Below are positions 5,234-12,093 of a stretch of 12,093 nucleotides of DNA, one piece after another. The notes beneath the pieces are model-generated. The model did no database searches and was not told where the DNA came from. It saw only the letters and a program-made list of their open reading frames with translations. The stretch is from Cyanobacteria bacterium OH_SFB_17. Lineage in GTDB: Bacteria; Cyanobacteriota; Vampirovibrionia; Gastranaerophilales; Gastranaerophilaceae. The stretch is from contig JAEWYI010000058.1 in NCBI GenBank assembly GCA_023395735.1, positions 1 through 12,093 on the forward strand, written 5' to 3'. A program made the position numbers and the translations under genes. Each line of letters begins with the position of its first letter. The stretch's first letter is position 1.

Positions 5234-7696
5234 TTATTTTCTTAGGGAAATATTTTCGAAAGTTTTATGCAAACTGTCTTGAACCGATTTCATCTGTAAA
5301 TCTACTATTTCATCTGTAAGAGTAGACGATTCATCTTGCATTTTAACCCTGAACGCAACACTCTTGAAGCCTTCTTCAATATTAGCGCCCTGATAAACGT
5401 CAAAAACTTCGCATCCTTTAAAAAGATTTGATTTAACCGCCTTTTTAACGATTTTTTGTATCTCTTCAAACGCAACATCTTCAGGAACCACAAAAGACAA
5501 GTCTCTCTGCACTTCTGGGAATTGAGGAAGCTTTTTGAATCTGACTGTTGTATCGTGAACTGCGTTTATAATTTCATCTAAGTTAATCTCGAACAAGAAA
5601 ACGTCTTGATTTAACTTCATTTTGTCTTTCAAAATCGGATGAAGCTGCCCTACAAAACCAACTTCTGTGAGATTTTTGCCAAGCATCAAAATTTTGGCGC
5701 TTCTATATGGATGCAAAGTATCGACATCCTGACAAGGAGCAAATTTAATTCTTCCTGAAATTCCAAGATCATTAAACAAATTTTCAAAAATTCCTTTTAC
5801 TGTGTAAAAATCCGTCTTAAGAGCGTTTTGCCATTTGGAATTTTGAACATCACCCGTCAGGCAACCTGAAAGAACTTTAATCTCATCTACGCCTGAATTT
5901 TTTTCATCAGCAGGTCTGTTTTTAAAATAAGTTTTGCCAATTTCATACGCCCAGAAATTTTTCTGTCCGTTATCATAATTGTATTTCAAGCAATGAAGAA
6001 CATTTGCAAGAAGAGTTTGTCTCAACATTGTATACTCTTCGCTTTGCGGGTTTTCAACACAAACGGCCTTTTCTTTGTCGTAAGAAATTGAGAATTGTTT
6101 CAATAAAGGCTCACCTATCAATGATGCCGTAACAATTTCGTTGAGGCCTGAAGATAAAAGTGCATTATTAATTTTTTTCAAAGTTTTTTCTTCAAGAGAA
6201 ATGAAAGGCATTTGGTTTTTGCTTGGAATTGTCGGTTCAATCTTGTCGTATCCGTTAATTCTTGCAATTTCTTCAATTAAGTCAATTTCTCTTGTAACAT
6301 CATTTACTCTAAAAGTCGGCACTTCAAATTTTGCAGCACTGTCATTTTTTCCAAGCAATTTGAATCCTAATTTATCAACAATAGAAATGCATTTTTCATT
6401 TTCAATTTTACAACCCAAAACTTTTTCAACCTGACTGAATCTTAAAGTAATCTCAATTTTTTCAGGTGAATTACAACCATCTTCAACAACTCCCTCAACT
6501 TTTGCATCTGCAAGTTCAGTCAAAAGCTGCATTGCTCTCATCAAAGCAGGTTTCACAGCACCGATATCCACGCCTCTTTCAAATCTTGCACAAGCATCTG
6601 AACGATAGCCAACGCTTCTTGAACTTTTTCTGTTTGATGACGGAACAAAATATGCCGCTTCAAGAGCAATTGAGTTTGTGTTTTCATCTACTTCTGAATT
6701 TGCACCGCCAAAAACACCTGCAAGACAAACTCCTTCTTCTCTTGTTGCGATTAAAACACTGTCGTTTGTGAGCGTTCTTTCAACACCGTCCAAAGTTGTT
6801 ATTTTTTCACCTTCATTTGCACGTCTTACACAAAGATATCCGCTTAATTTGGACAAATCAAAAGCGTGTAGCGGGATGCCGTATTCCAGAAGAACGTAAT
6901 TTGTAATATCAACAACGTTATTGATTGCTCTTATTCCTGATGAAATAAGTCTTTTTTGCATCCAACTTGGAGATTGTTTGATAACAACATTTTTCAAGAC
7001 TCCCAAAGAATAATATTTGCAAACGCTGTCATCTAAAATTTCTACTTTGAATTCACTTGTCGACAAATCAGAAGTACTTTCAATTTGAGAAAATTTCAAC
7101 TCTTTATCAAAAATAGCACACAATTCTCTTGCAATACCGATAACAGACATTTGATCGCCTCTGTTTGCTGTGGGAGCAACATCAAAAACTGTATCTTCTT
7201 CAAGTCCCAAAACATCTTCCAAAGGTTGTCCCAAAACAGGATTTTTGATTATTCTGCTCAATATCAATATCCCGTCTTCTGTTTGGTAATTTCTGTCAGA
7301 AAGGCCCAACTCATCAGAAGAACAAAGCATTCCTTGAGATTCGACCCCGCGGATTACAGCAGGGGTCAAGGTGAACATTTCGCCTGTTTTTCTTGAAAAG
7401 ACCTCGGAACCTACAGAAGCGTAAGGAATAACCTGACCTTCTTCAATATTTTGTGCTCCGCAAACAACGGTTTTTGTACCTGCTCCGGTGTCGACTGTCA
7501 CAAGATGAAGCTTGTCTGCGTTTGGATGCTGATCAATTTTCAAAATTTTTGCCGTGATAATATTTTTAAACTGCGGTTTGATATGCTCAATTCCCTCAAC
7601 TTCAAGCCCGCTTATTGTAAGCTCATGAGCAATTTGATTTTCATCAATGTTGCTTAGATCAACAAATTCATTTAACCAGTTTAAAGATACTAACAT
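5234..7696 (-). CDS. pheT: phenylalanyl-tRNA synthetase beta subunit
   Basis: PheT is the large subunit of the alpha2-beta2 synthetase that charges tRNA-Phe, with tRNA binding and editing carried by this subunit. The 820 residues fit the family. The N-terminus is MLVSLNWLNEFVDL, followed by an EMAP/OB-fold tRNA-binding domain (about 44-150, with HPNADKLHLVTVD and RGVESQGMLCS). The central B3/B4 editing and B5 domains include LAGVFGG, SDACARFERGVD and LIEEIARINGYD. The C-terminal ferredoxin-fold anticodon-binding domain spans about 722-820 (KLPQFPEVQRDLSF...CEVFDVYQG). I chose ATG 7696 because it aligns with the family and has GAAGGAA 7 nt upstream. The frame is open further back to a GTG at 7789, but that extension crosses the predicted promoter. 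No pheS lies beside it; Cyanobacteria also commonly keep the two genes apart. Confidence 0.97.
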   Translation of the reverse strand: MLVSLNWLNEFVDLSNIDENQIAHELTISGLEVEGIEHIKPQFKNIITAKILKIDQHPNADKLHLVTVDTGAGTKTVVCGAQNIEEGQVIPYASVGSEVFSRKTGEMFTLTPAVIRGVESQGMLCSSDELGLSDRNYQTEDGILILSRIIKNPVLGQPLEDVLGLEEDTVFDVAPTANRGDQMSVIGIARELCAIFDKELKFSQIESTSDLSTSEFKVEILDDSVCKYYSLGVLKNVVIKQSPSWMQKRLISSGIRAINNVVDITNYVLLEYGIPLHAFDLSKLSGYLCVRRANEGEKITTLDGVERTLTNDSVLIATREEGVCLAGVFGGANSEVDENTNSIALEAAYFVPSSNRKSSRSVGYRSDACARFERGVDIGAVKPALMRAMQLLTELADAKVEGVVEDGCNSPEKIEITLRFSQVEKVLGCKIENEKCISIVDKLGFKLLGKNDSAAKFEVPTFRVNDVTREIDLIEEIARINGYDKIEPTIPSKNQMPFISLEEKTLKKINNALLSSGLNEIVTASLIGEPLLKQFSISYDKEKAVCVENPQSEEYTMLRQTLLANVLHCLKYNYDNGQKNFWAYEIGKTYFKNRPADEKNSGVDEIKVLSGCLTGDVQNSKWQNALKTDFYTVKGIFENLFNDLGISGRIKFAPCQDVDTLHPYRSAKILMLGKNLTEVGFVGQLHPILKDKMKLNQDVFLFEINLDEIINAVHDTTVRFKKLPQFPEVQRDLSFVVPEDVAFEEIQKIVKKAVKSNLFKGCEVFDVYQGANIEEGFKSVAFRVKMQDESSTLTDEIVDLQMKSVQDSLHKTFENISLRK

Positions 7697-7713
7697 TTTT
7701 TTATTCCTTCTAA

Positions 7714-7728
7714 CAGGCTTTTTGCCTG
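7714..7728 (-). promoter_or_regulatory. small hairpin in the pheT leader, next to the ribosome site
   Basis: On the minus strand CAGGC-AAAAA-GCCTG forms a perfect 5-bp stem with a 5-nt loop. It ends 3 nt before the GAAGGAA Shine-Dalgarno (7710-7704). It could affect ribosome access or mRNA stability. The leader of about 54 nt is too short for a T-box, and no terminator U-tract follows. Confidence 0.45.
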
Positions 7729-7756
7729 ATTTTAATATTATTTTACCTAAAAAAAT

Positions 7757-7765
7757 TTTATAACA
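7757..7765 (-). promoter_or_regulatory. extended -10 element of the pheT operon
   Basis: On the minus strand TG-T-TATAAA (7765-7757). No convincing -35 at the right distance (TATTTA at 17 nt). The predicted start near 7750 gives a leader of about 54 nt containing the hairpin at 7714-7728. Confidence 0.45.
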
Positions 7766-7826
7766 AATAAAATAAGAAGTAAATAACACAACAGGAATTT
7801 AAAAACTTGCAAACAGAGCTTAAATG

Positions 7827-7855
7827 TTGCAAAAAAGCGCTTTTTAAATTATAAA
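7827..7855 (+). promoter_or_regulatory. promoter of the SDR gene
   Basis: -35 TTGCAA (7827-7832), 17-nt spacer, -10 TATAAA (7850-7855). The predicted start near 7862 gives a leader of about 30 nt with the ribosome site. The spacer contains the palindrome AAAAAGCGCTTTTT (7832-7845). A second TTGCAAA at 7807-7813 lies 20 bp upstream of the one at 7827-7833. Confidence 0.65.
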
Positions 7856-7891
7856 TAGTAATGTATGAATAAGTACAAAAAAGGATTTTTT

Positions 7892-8716
7892 ATGAAAACA
7901 ATAGTTATAACAGGTTCAACTTCTGGGATAGGAAATGCCGTTTTAAAAGAATTTGCCAAAGGAGACTTTAAAATTTTTGCAGGATACAGAAACGAAGCTC
8001 ACAAGGCGAAATTGCTTGCAATTTCGCCCAACATAACCCCATTTTACATCGATATGGAAAAAGAAGAAACAATATCAAACGCAGCAAATCTTATTCTTGA
8101 TAACACCGAAAAAATAGACGTGTTGATAAATGTTGCAGGGTGCGTTTGTGCGGGTTTGATGGAAAATCTCGACATTTCCGCTATAAAACAACAATTTCAA
8201 ATAAATACATTCTCGCATCTCGATTTTTGCCAAAAACTTTTTAAAAAACTTGACGGAGGGAAAATTATCAACATAAGCTCTGAATCAAGCTTTGGAATTT
8301 ATCCTTTTATCGCACCTTACTGCGCTTCAAAAAGAGCGCTGGATATTTTGTTCAATTCGCTTGCAATTGAAACACACTCGGATATAAAAGTTATTTCTAT
8401 CAAACCAGGGGCGGTAAAAACACCTATTTGGAACAAATCGATTGAAAGCAACAAAGAAATTTTTTCTTCCTGTTCAGGATATGAAAAAGAAATTAATTTT
8501 TTAATCAAAAATGCCCAAAAAAGCGAGAAAAAAGGAATTGAAGCAGAAAAAGTTGCAAAGTTGATAAAAAAAGTTTCTGAAATGAAAAATCCCAAACCAT
8601 CCTATACAATCGGAATTGACGCAAAAATGGCCGAAATATTATCGCATTTGCCTCTTAGAATAATCAATTTTGTCGTCAAAAAAAGTCTCATTAGACGACT
8701 GGGCAATATTTCTTAA
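7892..8716 (+). CDS. classical short-chain dehydrogenase/reductase (SDR), substrate unknown
   Basis: This NAD(P)-dependent oxidoreductase of 274 residues has all the classical SDR marks. They are the Rossmann glycine motif TGSTSGIG (7-14), NVAG (80-83, variant of NNAG), Asn105, catalytic Ser130 in NISS, and Tyr143/Lys147 in YCASK, followed by KPGAVKTPIW (171-180). R33 in AGYRN, after the second strand, may favour NADPH, though this is weak evidence. The C-terminus (about 245-274) is amphipathic and basic, like retinol/steroid-dehydrogenase-type SDRs. The substrate cannot be read from the sequence. I chose ATG 7892 because it follows AAAGGA at 6 nt and begins directly with the Rossmann strand. 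An in-frame ATG at 7865 lacks a ribosome site. The gene is divergent from pheT. Confidence 0.9.
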   Translation: MKTIVITGSTSGIGNAVLKEFAKGDFKIFAGYRNEAHKAKLLAISPNITPFYIDMEKEETISNAANLILDNTEKIDVLINVAGCVCAGLMENLDISAIKQQFQINTFSHLDFCQKLFKKLDGGKIINISSESSFGIYPFIAPYCASKRALDILFNSLAIETHSDIKVISIKPGAVKTPIWNKSIESNKEIFSSCSGYEKEINFLIKNAQKSEKKGIEAEKVAKLIKKVSEMKNPKPSYTIGIDAKMAEILSHLPLRIINFVVKKSLIRRLGNIS

Positions 8717-8793
8717 TTTAGCTTAATAATAACACTACGCAGACAATTATTGTATTTTTTTTTGTTTTAATATTTATAGCAGTGGAGGTTTCA

Positions 8794-10386
8794 ATGCTAA
8801 ATATTAACAAAAATAACCAAATAAATTTTAAATCAAATTTAAATATAGACAAAAGTGTTTCTGATTCATTTGTATCAAACCCGCAAAATATCAAGGAAAT
8901 TGATTCTTTTAAGGATTATTTAGAAACAGACGGCAAAAATTTCAATGTAGAACTTTCTCACGATAAATTTGAAAAAAACTACGAACAGCTCGAAAAAGAT
9001 GCAGAAAATCTTGTAAGAGATTATGCAAAAAATTATGGATGGCAAAAATTTAAAACAGCTAAAAAAGTTTTTAACACCTTAAATCCGCAAAAAGCTGCAA
9101 CCCTTGCGGAAAAACTAATCAACGATAAAGACGAAAGAACGTCAAGAGCAGGGGCAGAACTTATCCGCTCAATAAATGATTCAAAAATCCAAAGCGGGTT
9201 GGTAGAAAAATATTCAAATCACCAAGATAAAAATATTTCAGAAGAAGCTGCAAGTGCTGCAGGAGCAATAAAAGATTCAAAAATAGCATCGGAAACTATA
9301 AAAAAACTTTCAACTAATCCTTCTGACAGAGTCAAATATGAAGCAGTTTCATCTATTTCATATTTTTCTGATGAAAAAATAAAAGAAAAATTAATGCAAG
9401 AATTTGCAAACAGTGAAAATGATTCAATTAGAGAAGCCGTTGCTTCAAAACTGTACAAAATTGAAGACAAAACCATTAGAAATAATTTATTTGAAAAACT
9501 GGCATTAGACAAAAATCCTAAAATCGCAGCAAAGGCTTCTAACACAATTTTGGATTTAAAAGATGAAGAATTAAAAGAAAATCCGGACTTTTACGATAAA
9601 ATCATCAGACGAGCAATTGCAGACAAAGACGAAGACTTTTCCCTTTCCATTGCAGGAAAATTAAGCAACCCGAAAGAAGCTGCAGAAACTATTAAAAAAT
9701 TAGTCGAAATCGAACCCGAAGAATGGGAAAAATCAAGCATTGTCTCAGGCGCTGGATACATAAAAGACACTGCTATTGCAGAAAAACTAATTAATGAATT
9801 TGCTAACCATCCTGATCCACAATGTAGAAAAGGTGCAATATCAGCTATTCAAGACATTAAAGACGAAAAAGTCAAAGAAAAATTGTATCACAAATATGCG
9901 CAAAGCAACGACAGTGCTATTAATTTGGAGATTGCATACGGATTGAATGAAATAAAAGATTTGGAAGTTCAAAAAAAACTTGCCGAAAAATTAATAAACA
10001 GCCCTGATTCTGCAGTAAGAAACAATGCAATATTTGAAATAACAAACCTAAAAGACTCTCAAAACAAAAAAGAATTAACAGAAAAATATATAAAGTCTTC
10101 TGATACAAGCATTAAACGCGACTTTGCAAACACCTTAGATCCGGAAGAAGAAAATAAATCATATCTTGAAGAATTGGCGAAAGACTCAGATATTTCTGTT
10201 TCAAAACCGGCAAAAGACTCTTTAAAACTATTGGAAATCAACAACAAAATGGATTCTTATGTTTTAAAATTATCAAAAGATAACAAAAAAGTAGGTGAAA
10301 AAAGAATAAATTCGGCCGAAACTAAATCTTTATTTGACGAATTATTCTATGCTTACAAAAACATTAGAATTGCAAACAGAGATTGA
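8794..10386 (+). CDS. large HEAT-like repeat protein with 32-residue period
   Basis: This 530-residue, Lys/Glu-rich protein has no signal peptide or membrane segment. After a low-complexity N-terminus (MLNINKNNQINFKSN) and a helical stretch (about 55-76), it is built of tandem two-helix units. The register is 32 residues: 77-108, 109-140, 141-172, 173-204 and 205-236, then three looser units (237-336), then 337-368, 369-400 and 401-432, and degenerate ones to about 490. A typical unit reads ANHPDPQCRKGAISAIQDIK then DEKVKEKLYHKY: helix A with small residues, an (I/L)KD turn, then helix B ending KL/KY/EF. This resembles HEAT/PBS-lyase HEAT repeats, which form protein-binding solenoids. A scaffold role is inferred. 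The start ATG 8794 follows GGAGG at 5 nt; the GTG at 8782 is part of that site. It lies downstream of the SDR gene (77-nt gap) and converges with prfB. Confidence 0.85.
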   Translation: MLNINKNNQINFKSNLNIDKSVSDSFVSNPQNIKEIDSFKDYLETDGKNFNVELSHDKFEKNYEQLEKDAENLVRDYAKNYGWQKFKTAKKVFNTLNPQKAATLAEKLINDKDERTSRAGAELIRSINDSKIQSGLVEKYSNHQDKNISEEAASAAGAIKDSKIASETIKKLSTNPSDRVKYEAVSSISYFSDEKIKEKLMQEFANSENDSIREAVASKLYKIEDKTIRNNLFEKLALDKNPKIAAKASNTILDLKDEELKENPDFYDKIIRRAIADKDEDFSLSIAGKLSNPKEAAETIKKLVEIEPEEWEKSSIVSGAGYIKDTAIAEKLINEFANHPDPQCRKGAISAIQDIKDEKVKEKLYHKYAQSNDSAINLEIAYGLNEIKDLEVQKKLAEKLINSPDSAVRNNAIFEITNLKDSQNKKELTEKYIKSSDTSIKRDFANTLDPEEENKSYLEELAKDSDISVSKPAKDSLKLLEINNKMDSYVLKLSKDNKKVGEKRINSAETKSLFDELFYAYKNIRIANRD

Positions 10387-10436
10387 TTTTGATTTGACAT
10401 GGCAGGTTAACTTATTAATTATTTCTGGTCGCTAAA

Positions 10437-11517
10437 TTAGCTTCTCAAATAAGTTTCTATAAACCCGTCTATCTCGCCGTTCATCACTGCATCTACGTTT
10501 CCGACTTCGTAGTTTGTTCTGTGGTCTTTGACCATTTTGTAAGGATGAAAAACGTACGAGCGTATTTGAGAGCCGAAATTTATATCAAAATTTTCGCCTT
10601 TTAATTCTGAAAGTTTCTTTTCATGCTCTGCCTGTTTTATCGCCAAAAGTTTTGAAGCCAAAATCTGCATCGCATTTTCTCTGTTTTGCAATTGAGAGCG
10701 TTCCTGTTGGCACCTTACAACAATTCCTGTCGGTTTGTGAACAATTCTAACAGCTGTTTCAACCTTGTTTACGTTTTGACCGCCGGCGCCGCCTGCTCGC
10801 ATTGTATCAATTTCAATTTCTTCTTGAGGGATGTGAATTTTTTTCTCAAAATCAGGAATAATAGGCGAAACCTCACACGAAGCAAAACTTGTTTGTCTTT
10901 TTCCGTTCGCGTTGAAAGGAGAAATTCTGACCAACCTGTGCACACCCTTTTCGGCTTTGGCATAACCATAGGCATATTTTCCCGTAATTTTTATAGTTGC
11001 AGACTTTATCCCTGCTTCTTCACCATCAGACTTTTCAAGCAAATCGACTTTCCATTTTCTGTCTTCCGCCCAGCGAATATACATTCTCAAAAGCATCTCT
11101 GCCCAATCTTGAGCATCGGTTCCGCCTGCACCTGCATTTACTGATAAAATTGCGTTTGCTTCATCATATTCACCGCTTAGCATCCTTTGAATATCAAATT
11201 TATCAAGCTCGTGCTCCAAATTGGACAAATCTGATAAAACTTCTGTCATCAACTCTTCGTCTGCAAGCTCTAAAGCAACAGAAATATTTTCAAGCGCACC
11301 TTGCCAGCCTGAAATCAATTCGAGATTATCCTTTATATCCTTCGCCTGAGCCCCAAGAGAAGATGCCAACTCTTGATTCGCCCAGACTTCAGGAGTTTGG
11401 AGCTTTTCTTCAATTGTTTTTAAATCTTCTTTCAGCTTCAATGGGTCAAAGACATTCCCGAGCGTTTTGAACACGGGCCGATATTGCATTAAATCTTTGT
11501 TTTAACTCTGTTTCCAT
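10437..11517 (-). CDS. prfB: peptide chain release factor 2, made by programmed +1 frameshift
   Basis: RF2 terminates translation at UGA and UAA. The gene is read in two frames. Codons 1-23 run from ATG 11517 to 11449 (METELKQRFNAISARVQNAR then ECL). Zero-frame reading then meets TGA at 11448-11446. Skipping base 11448 continues in frame to the stop at 10437-10439 (starting DPLKLKED), for 359 residues in all (E. coli: 365). Diagnostic motifs are the stop-codon-recognising tripeptide SPF (199-201) and the peptidyl-tRNA hydrolysis loop GGQ in RAGGAGGQNVNKVE (245-247). The whole length is conserved and there is no sign of decay. It lies 75 nt downstream of metG, but a -10 seven nt before the ATG and the lack of a Shine-Dalgarno suggest a leaderless transcript of its own. 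Read naively, the frame break would be mistaken for a later start. Confidence 0.96.
11445..11460 (-). promoter_or_regulatory. RF2 programmed +1 frameshift site
   Basis: On the minus strand the site reads CGG GAA TGT CTT TGA C. The slippery codon CTT is 11451-11449, the in-frame stop TGA 11448-11446, and the key C 11445. In E. coli the equivalent is AGG GGG TAT CTT TGA C. The layout (six-base purine-rich element, 3-nt spacer, CTT TGA C) is kept, but the Shine-Dalgarno-like element is weak (CGGGAA). Low RF2 lets the ribosome slip and make more RF2. Confidence 0.93.
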
Positions 11518-11524
11518 GATAAAT

Positions 11525-11557
11525 ATTATAGTATAAAAACAGAATGTTTCTAACATT
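11525..11557 (-). promoter_or_regulatory. putative leaderless promoter of prfB with inverted repeat over the -35
   Basis: On the minus strand: -10 TATAAT (11530-11525), perfect consensus; at 17 nt upstream a weak -35 TTAGAA (11553-11548). A perfect inverted repeat AATGTT-TCT-AACATT (11543-11557 on plus) covers the -35 and could be an operator or simply a small hairpin. The -10 ends 7 nt before ATG 11517, so the mRNA would start at or next to the start codon. Confidence 0.5.
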
Positions 11558-11592
11558 ATTTTATTGAAAATTTTTATTGATTATTTAAAAAA

Positions 11593-12093
11593 TTATTTCT
11601 TGCTTTTATCCGCAAATTCGCTATCAAGTCGCAAAAATACAGGTTTAATCTCTTCTTTTGAAATTAATTTTCCTTCTTTTATATTTTCGCCGCTCAAATC
11701 ATCCAACTTAACTTTTATATCAAATTTAAGCTGGCTTGCGATGTCTTTTGCAATATTTGGACAATACGGATATATAAGGACAGAAACAATCGCCATTATA
11801 TCAAGAACTGTTATGAGAACCTGAGCACATTCTGCCATTTTTTCTTCTTTTGCAAGAGTCCAAGGCGCATTGTCTGCAACAAATTTGTTTGTTGAATTAA
11901 CAAGAGAAATTATCTCAAAACCTGCTTCCTGCACTTCAAAGTTATCAAAAAGTTTTTTAACTTTATCAACTGTTTCCAATGCGTTGTCAATCAATTCCTG
12001 AGCGCCTGAAACAAGCTTAAGATTACGGGCAGGAACTTCTCCGTCAAAATATTTAACAAGCATAGAAAGCGTTCTGTTAAGCAAATTCCCCAT
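11593..12093 (-). CDS. metG: methionyl-tRNA synthetase, C-terminal part (continues past right edge)
   Basis: The visible 166 residues are the helical anticodon-binding domain of MetRS, which charges tRNA-Met including the initiator. Supporting segments are GNLLNRTLSMLVKYFDGEVP at the edge, NKFVADNAPWTLAKEE (the conserved APW-LAK stretch), VLITVLDIMAIVSVLIYPYC with PNIAKDI, and the end KEEIKPVFLRLD, like the usual (K)PLFPR ending. The Met at the edge is internal; the gene certainly extends beyond 12093, with the catalytic domain (HIGH, KMSKS) outside. The protein stops soon after this domain, so there is no C-terminal EMAP-type tRNA-binding extension. prfB follows on the same strand after 75 nt. 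Confidence 0.9.
   Translation of the reverse strand: MGNLLNRTLSMLVKYFDGEVPARNLKLVSGAQELIDNALETVDKVKKLFDNFEVQEAGFEIISLVNSTNKFVADNAPWTLAKEEKMAECAQVLITVLDIMAIVSVLIYPYCPNIAKDIASQLKFDIKVKLDDLSGENIKEGKLISKEEIKPVFLRLDSEFADKSKK

Noticed and set aside
7697..7789. Upstream in-frame extension of PheT, or a Phe-containing leader peptide
   Set aside because: The frame is open to a GTG, but it crosses the extended -10. It has no stop before PheT and no Phe run or terminator/antiterminator pair, so pheST-type attenuation is not supported.
8725..8763. Possible terminator after the SDR gene (AATAAT...ATTATT then a run of nine T)
   Set aside because: The stem has no GC pairs and a 15-nt loop. The T-run is suggestive, but the hairpin is too weak to call; read-through into the solenoid gene is possible.
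10387..10436. Terminator between the convergent solenoid gene and prfB
   Set aside because: Only a 5-bp all-AT stem (TAATT/AATTA) is visible and no T-tract; I cannot support a call.
10686..11470. Antisense frames inside prfB (152 and 157 codons)
   Set aside because: They lie opposite conserved RF2 sequence including the GGQ and SPF regions, and their translations are compositionally odd shadows.

Overview
The window is an AT-rich bacterial chromosomal segment with a housekeeping backbone (uvrB, pheT, prfB, the 3' end of metG), one oxidoreductase, and several proteins of unknown function. I see no tRNA, rRNA, transposase, phage gene or CRISPR array. The low GC content, pheT without an adjacent pheS (as is usual in Cyanobacteria), and the style of the unknown proteins suggest the Cyanobacteria/Melainabacteria side of the tree, perhaps a gut Gastranaerophilales. 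Examples of that style are a short N-terminal motif of the INFKS type and a possible pilin-like remnant ending in WVIYNGNMDYLK. The placement rests on recall and inference, not on a search.

Layout, left to right. At 1-244 (minus) a hypothetical gene runs off the left edge. At 283-450 (minus) lies a probable fragment of a pilin-like gene. A strong hairpin terminator at 498-523 closes an orphan ribbon-helix-helix regulator gene at 583-771 (minus). At 997-1563 (minus) is an acidic protein with degenerate EF-hand-like features, and its promoter overlaps an inverted repeat. uvrB follows on plus (1755-3746) and converges on a polytopic membrane protein gene (3765-4472, minus). A probable operon, pheT then an exported SH3-like protein gene, reads leftward from 7696 to 4572. 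A divergent region at 7697-7891 also drives a short-chain dehydrogenase gene (7892-8716, plus). Next is a 530-residue HEAT-like solenoid gene (8794-10386, plus), which converges on prfB (10437-11517, minus). metG (11593 to beyond 12093, minus) lies directly upstream of prfB.

The best-supported regulatory feature is the programmed +1 frameshift in prfB: 23 codons, then CTT TGA C, with reading resuming in the +1 frame. It makes RF2 synthesis depend on RF2 level. A second theme is start-site architecture. uvrB and prfB have no Shine-Dalgarno sequence, and each has a -10 hexamer 6-7 nt before the ATG, so both look leaderless. Most other genes have clear AGGAG-like sites.

I found no convincing new multi-gene system. 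The less ordinary items are the 32-residue solenoid protein, the EF-hand-like protein with its putative operator, the pilin-like remnant, and the leaderless starts.
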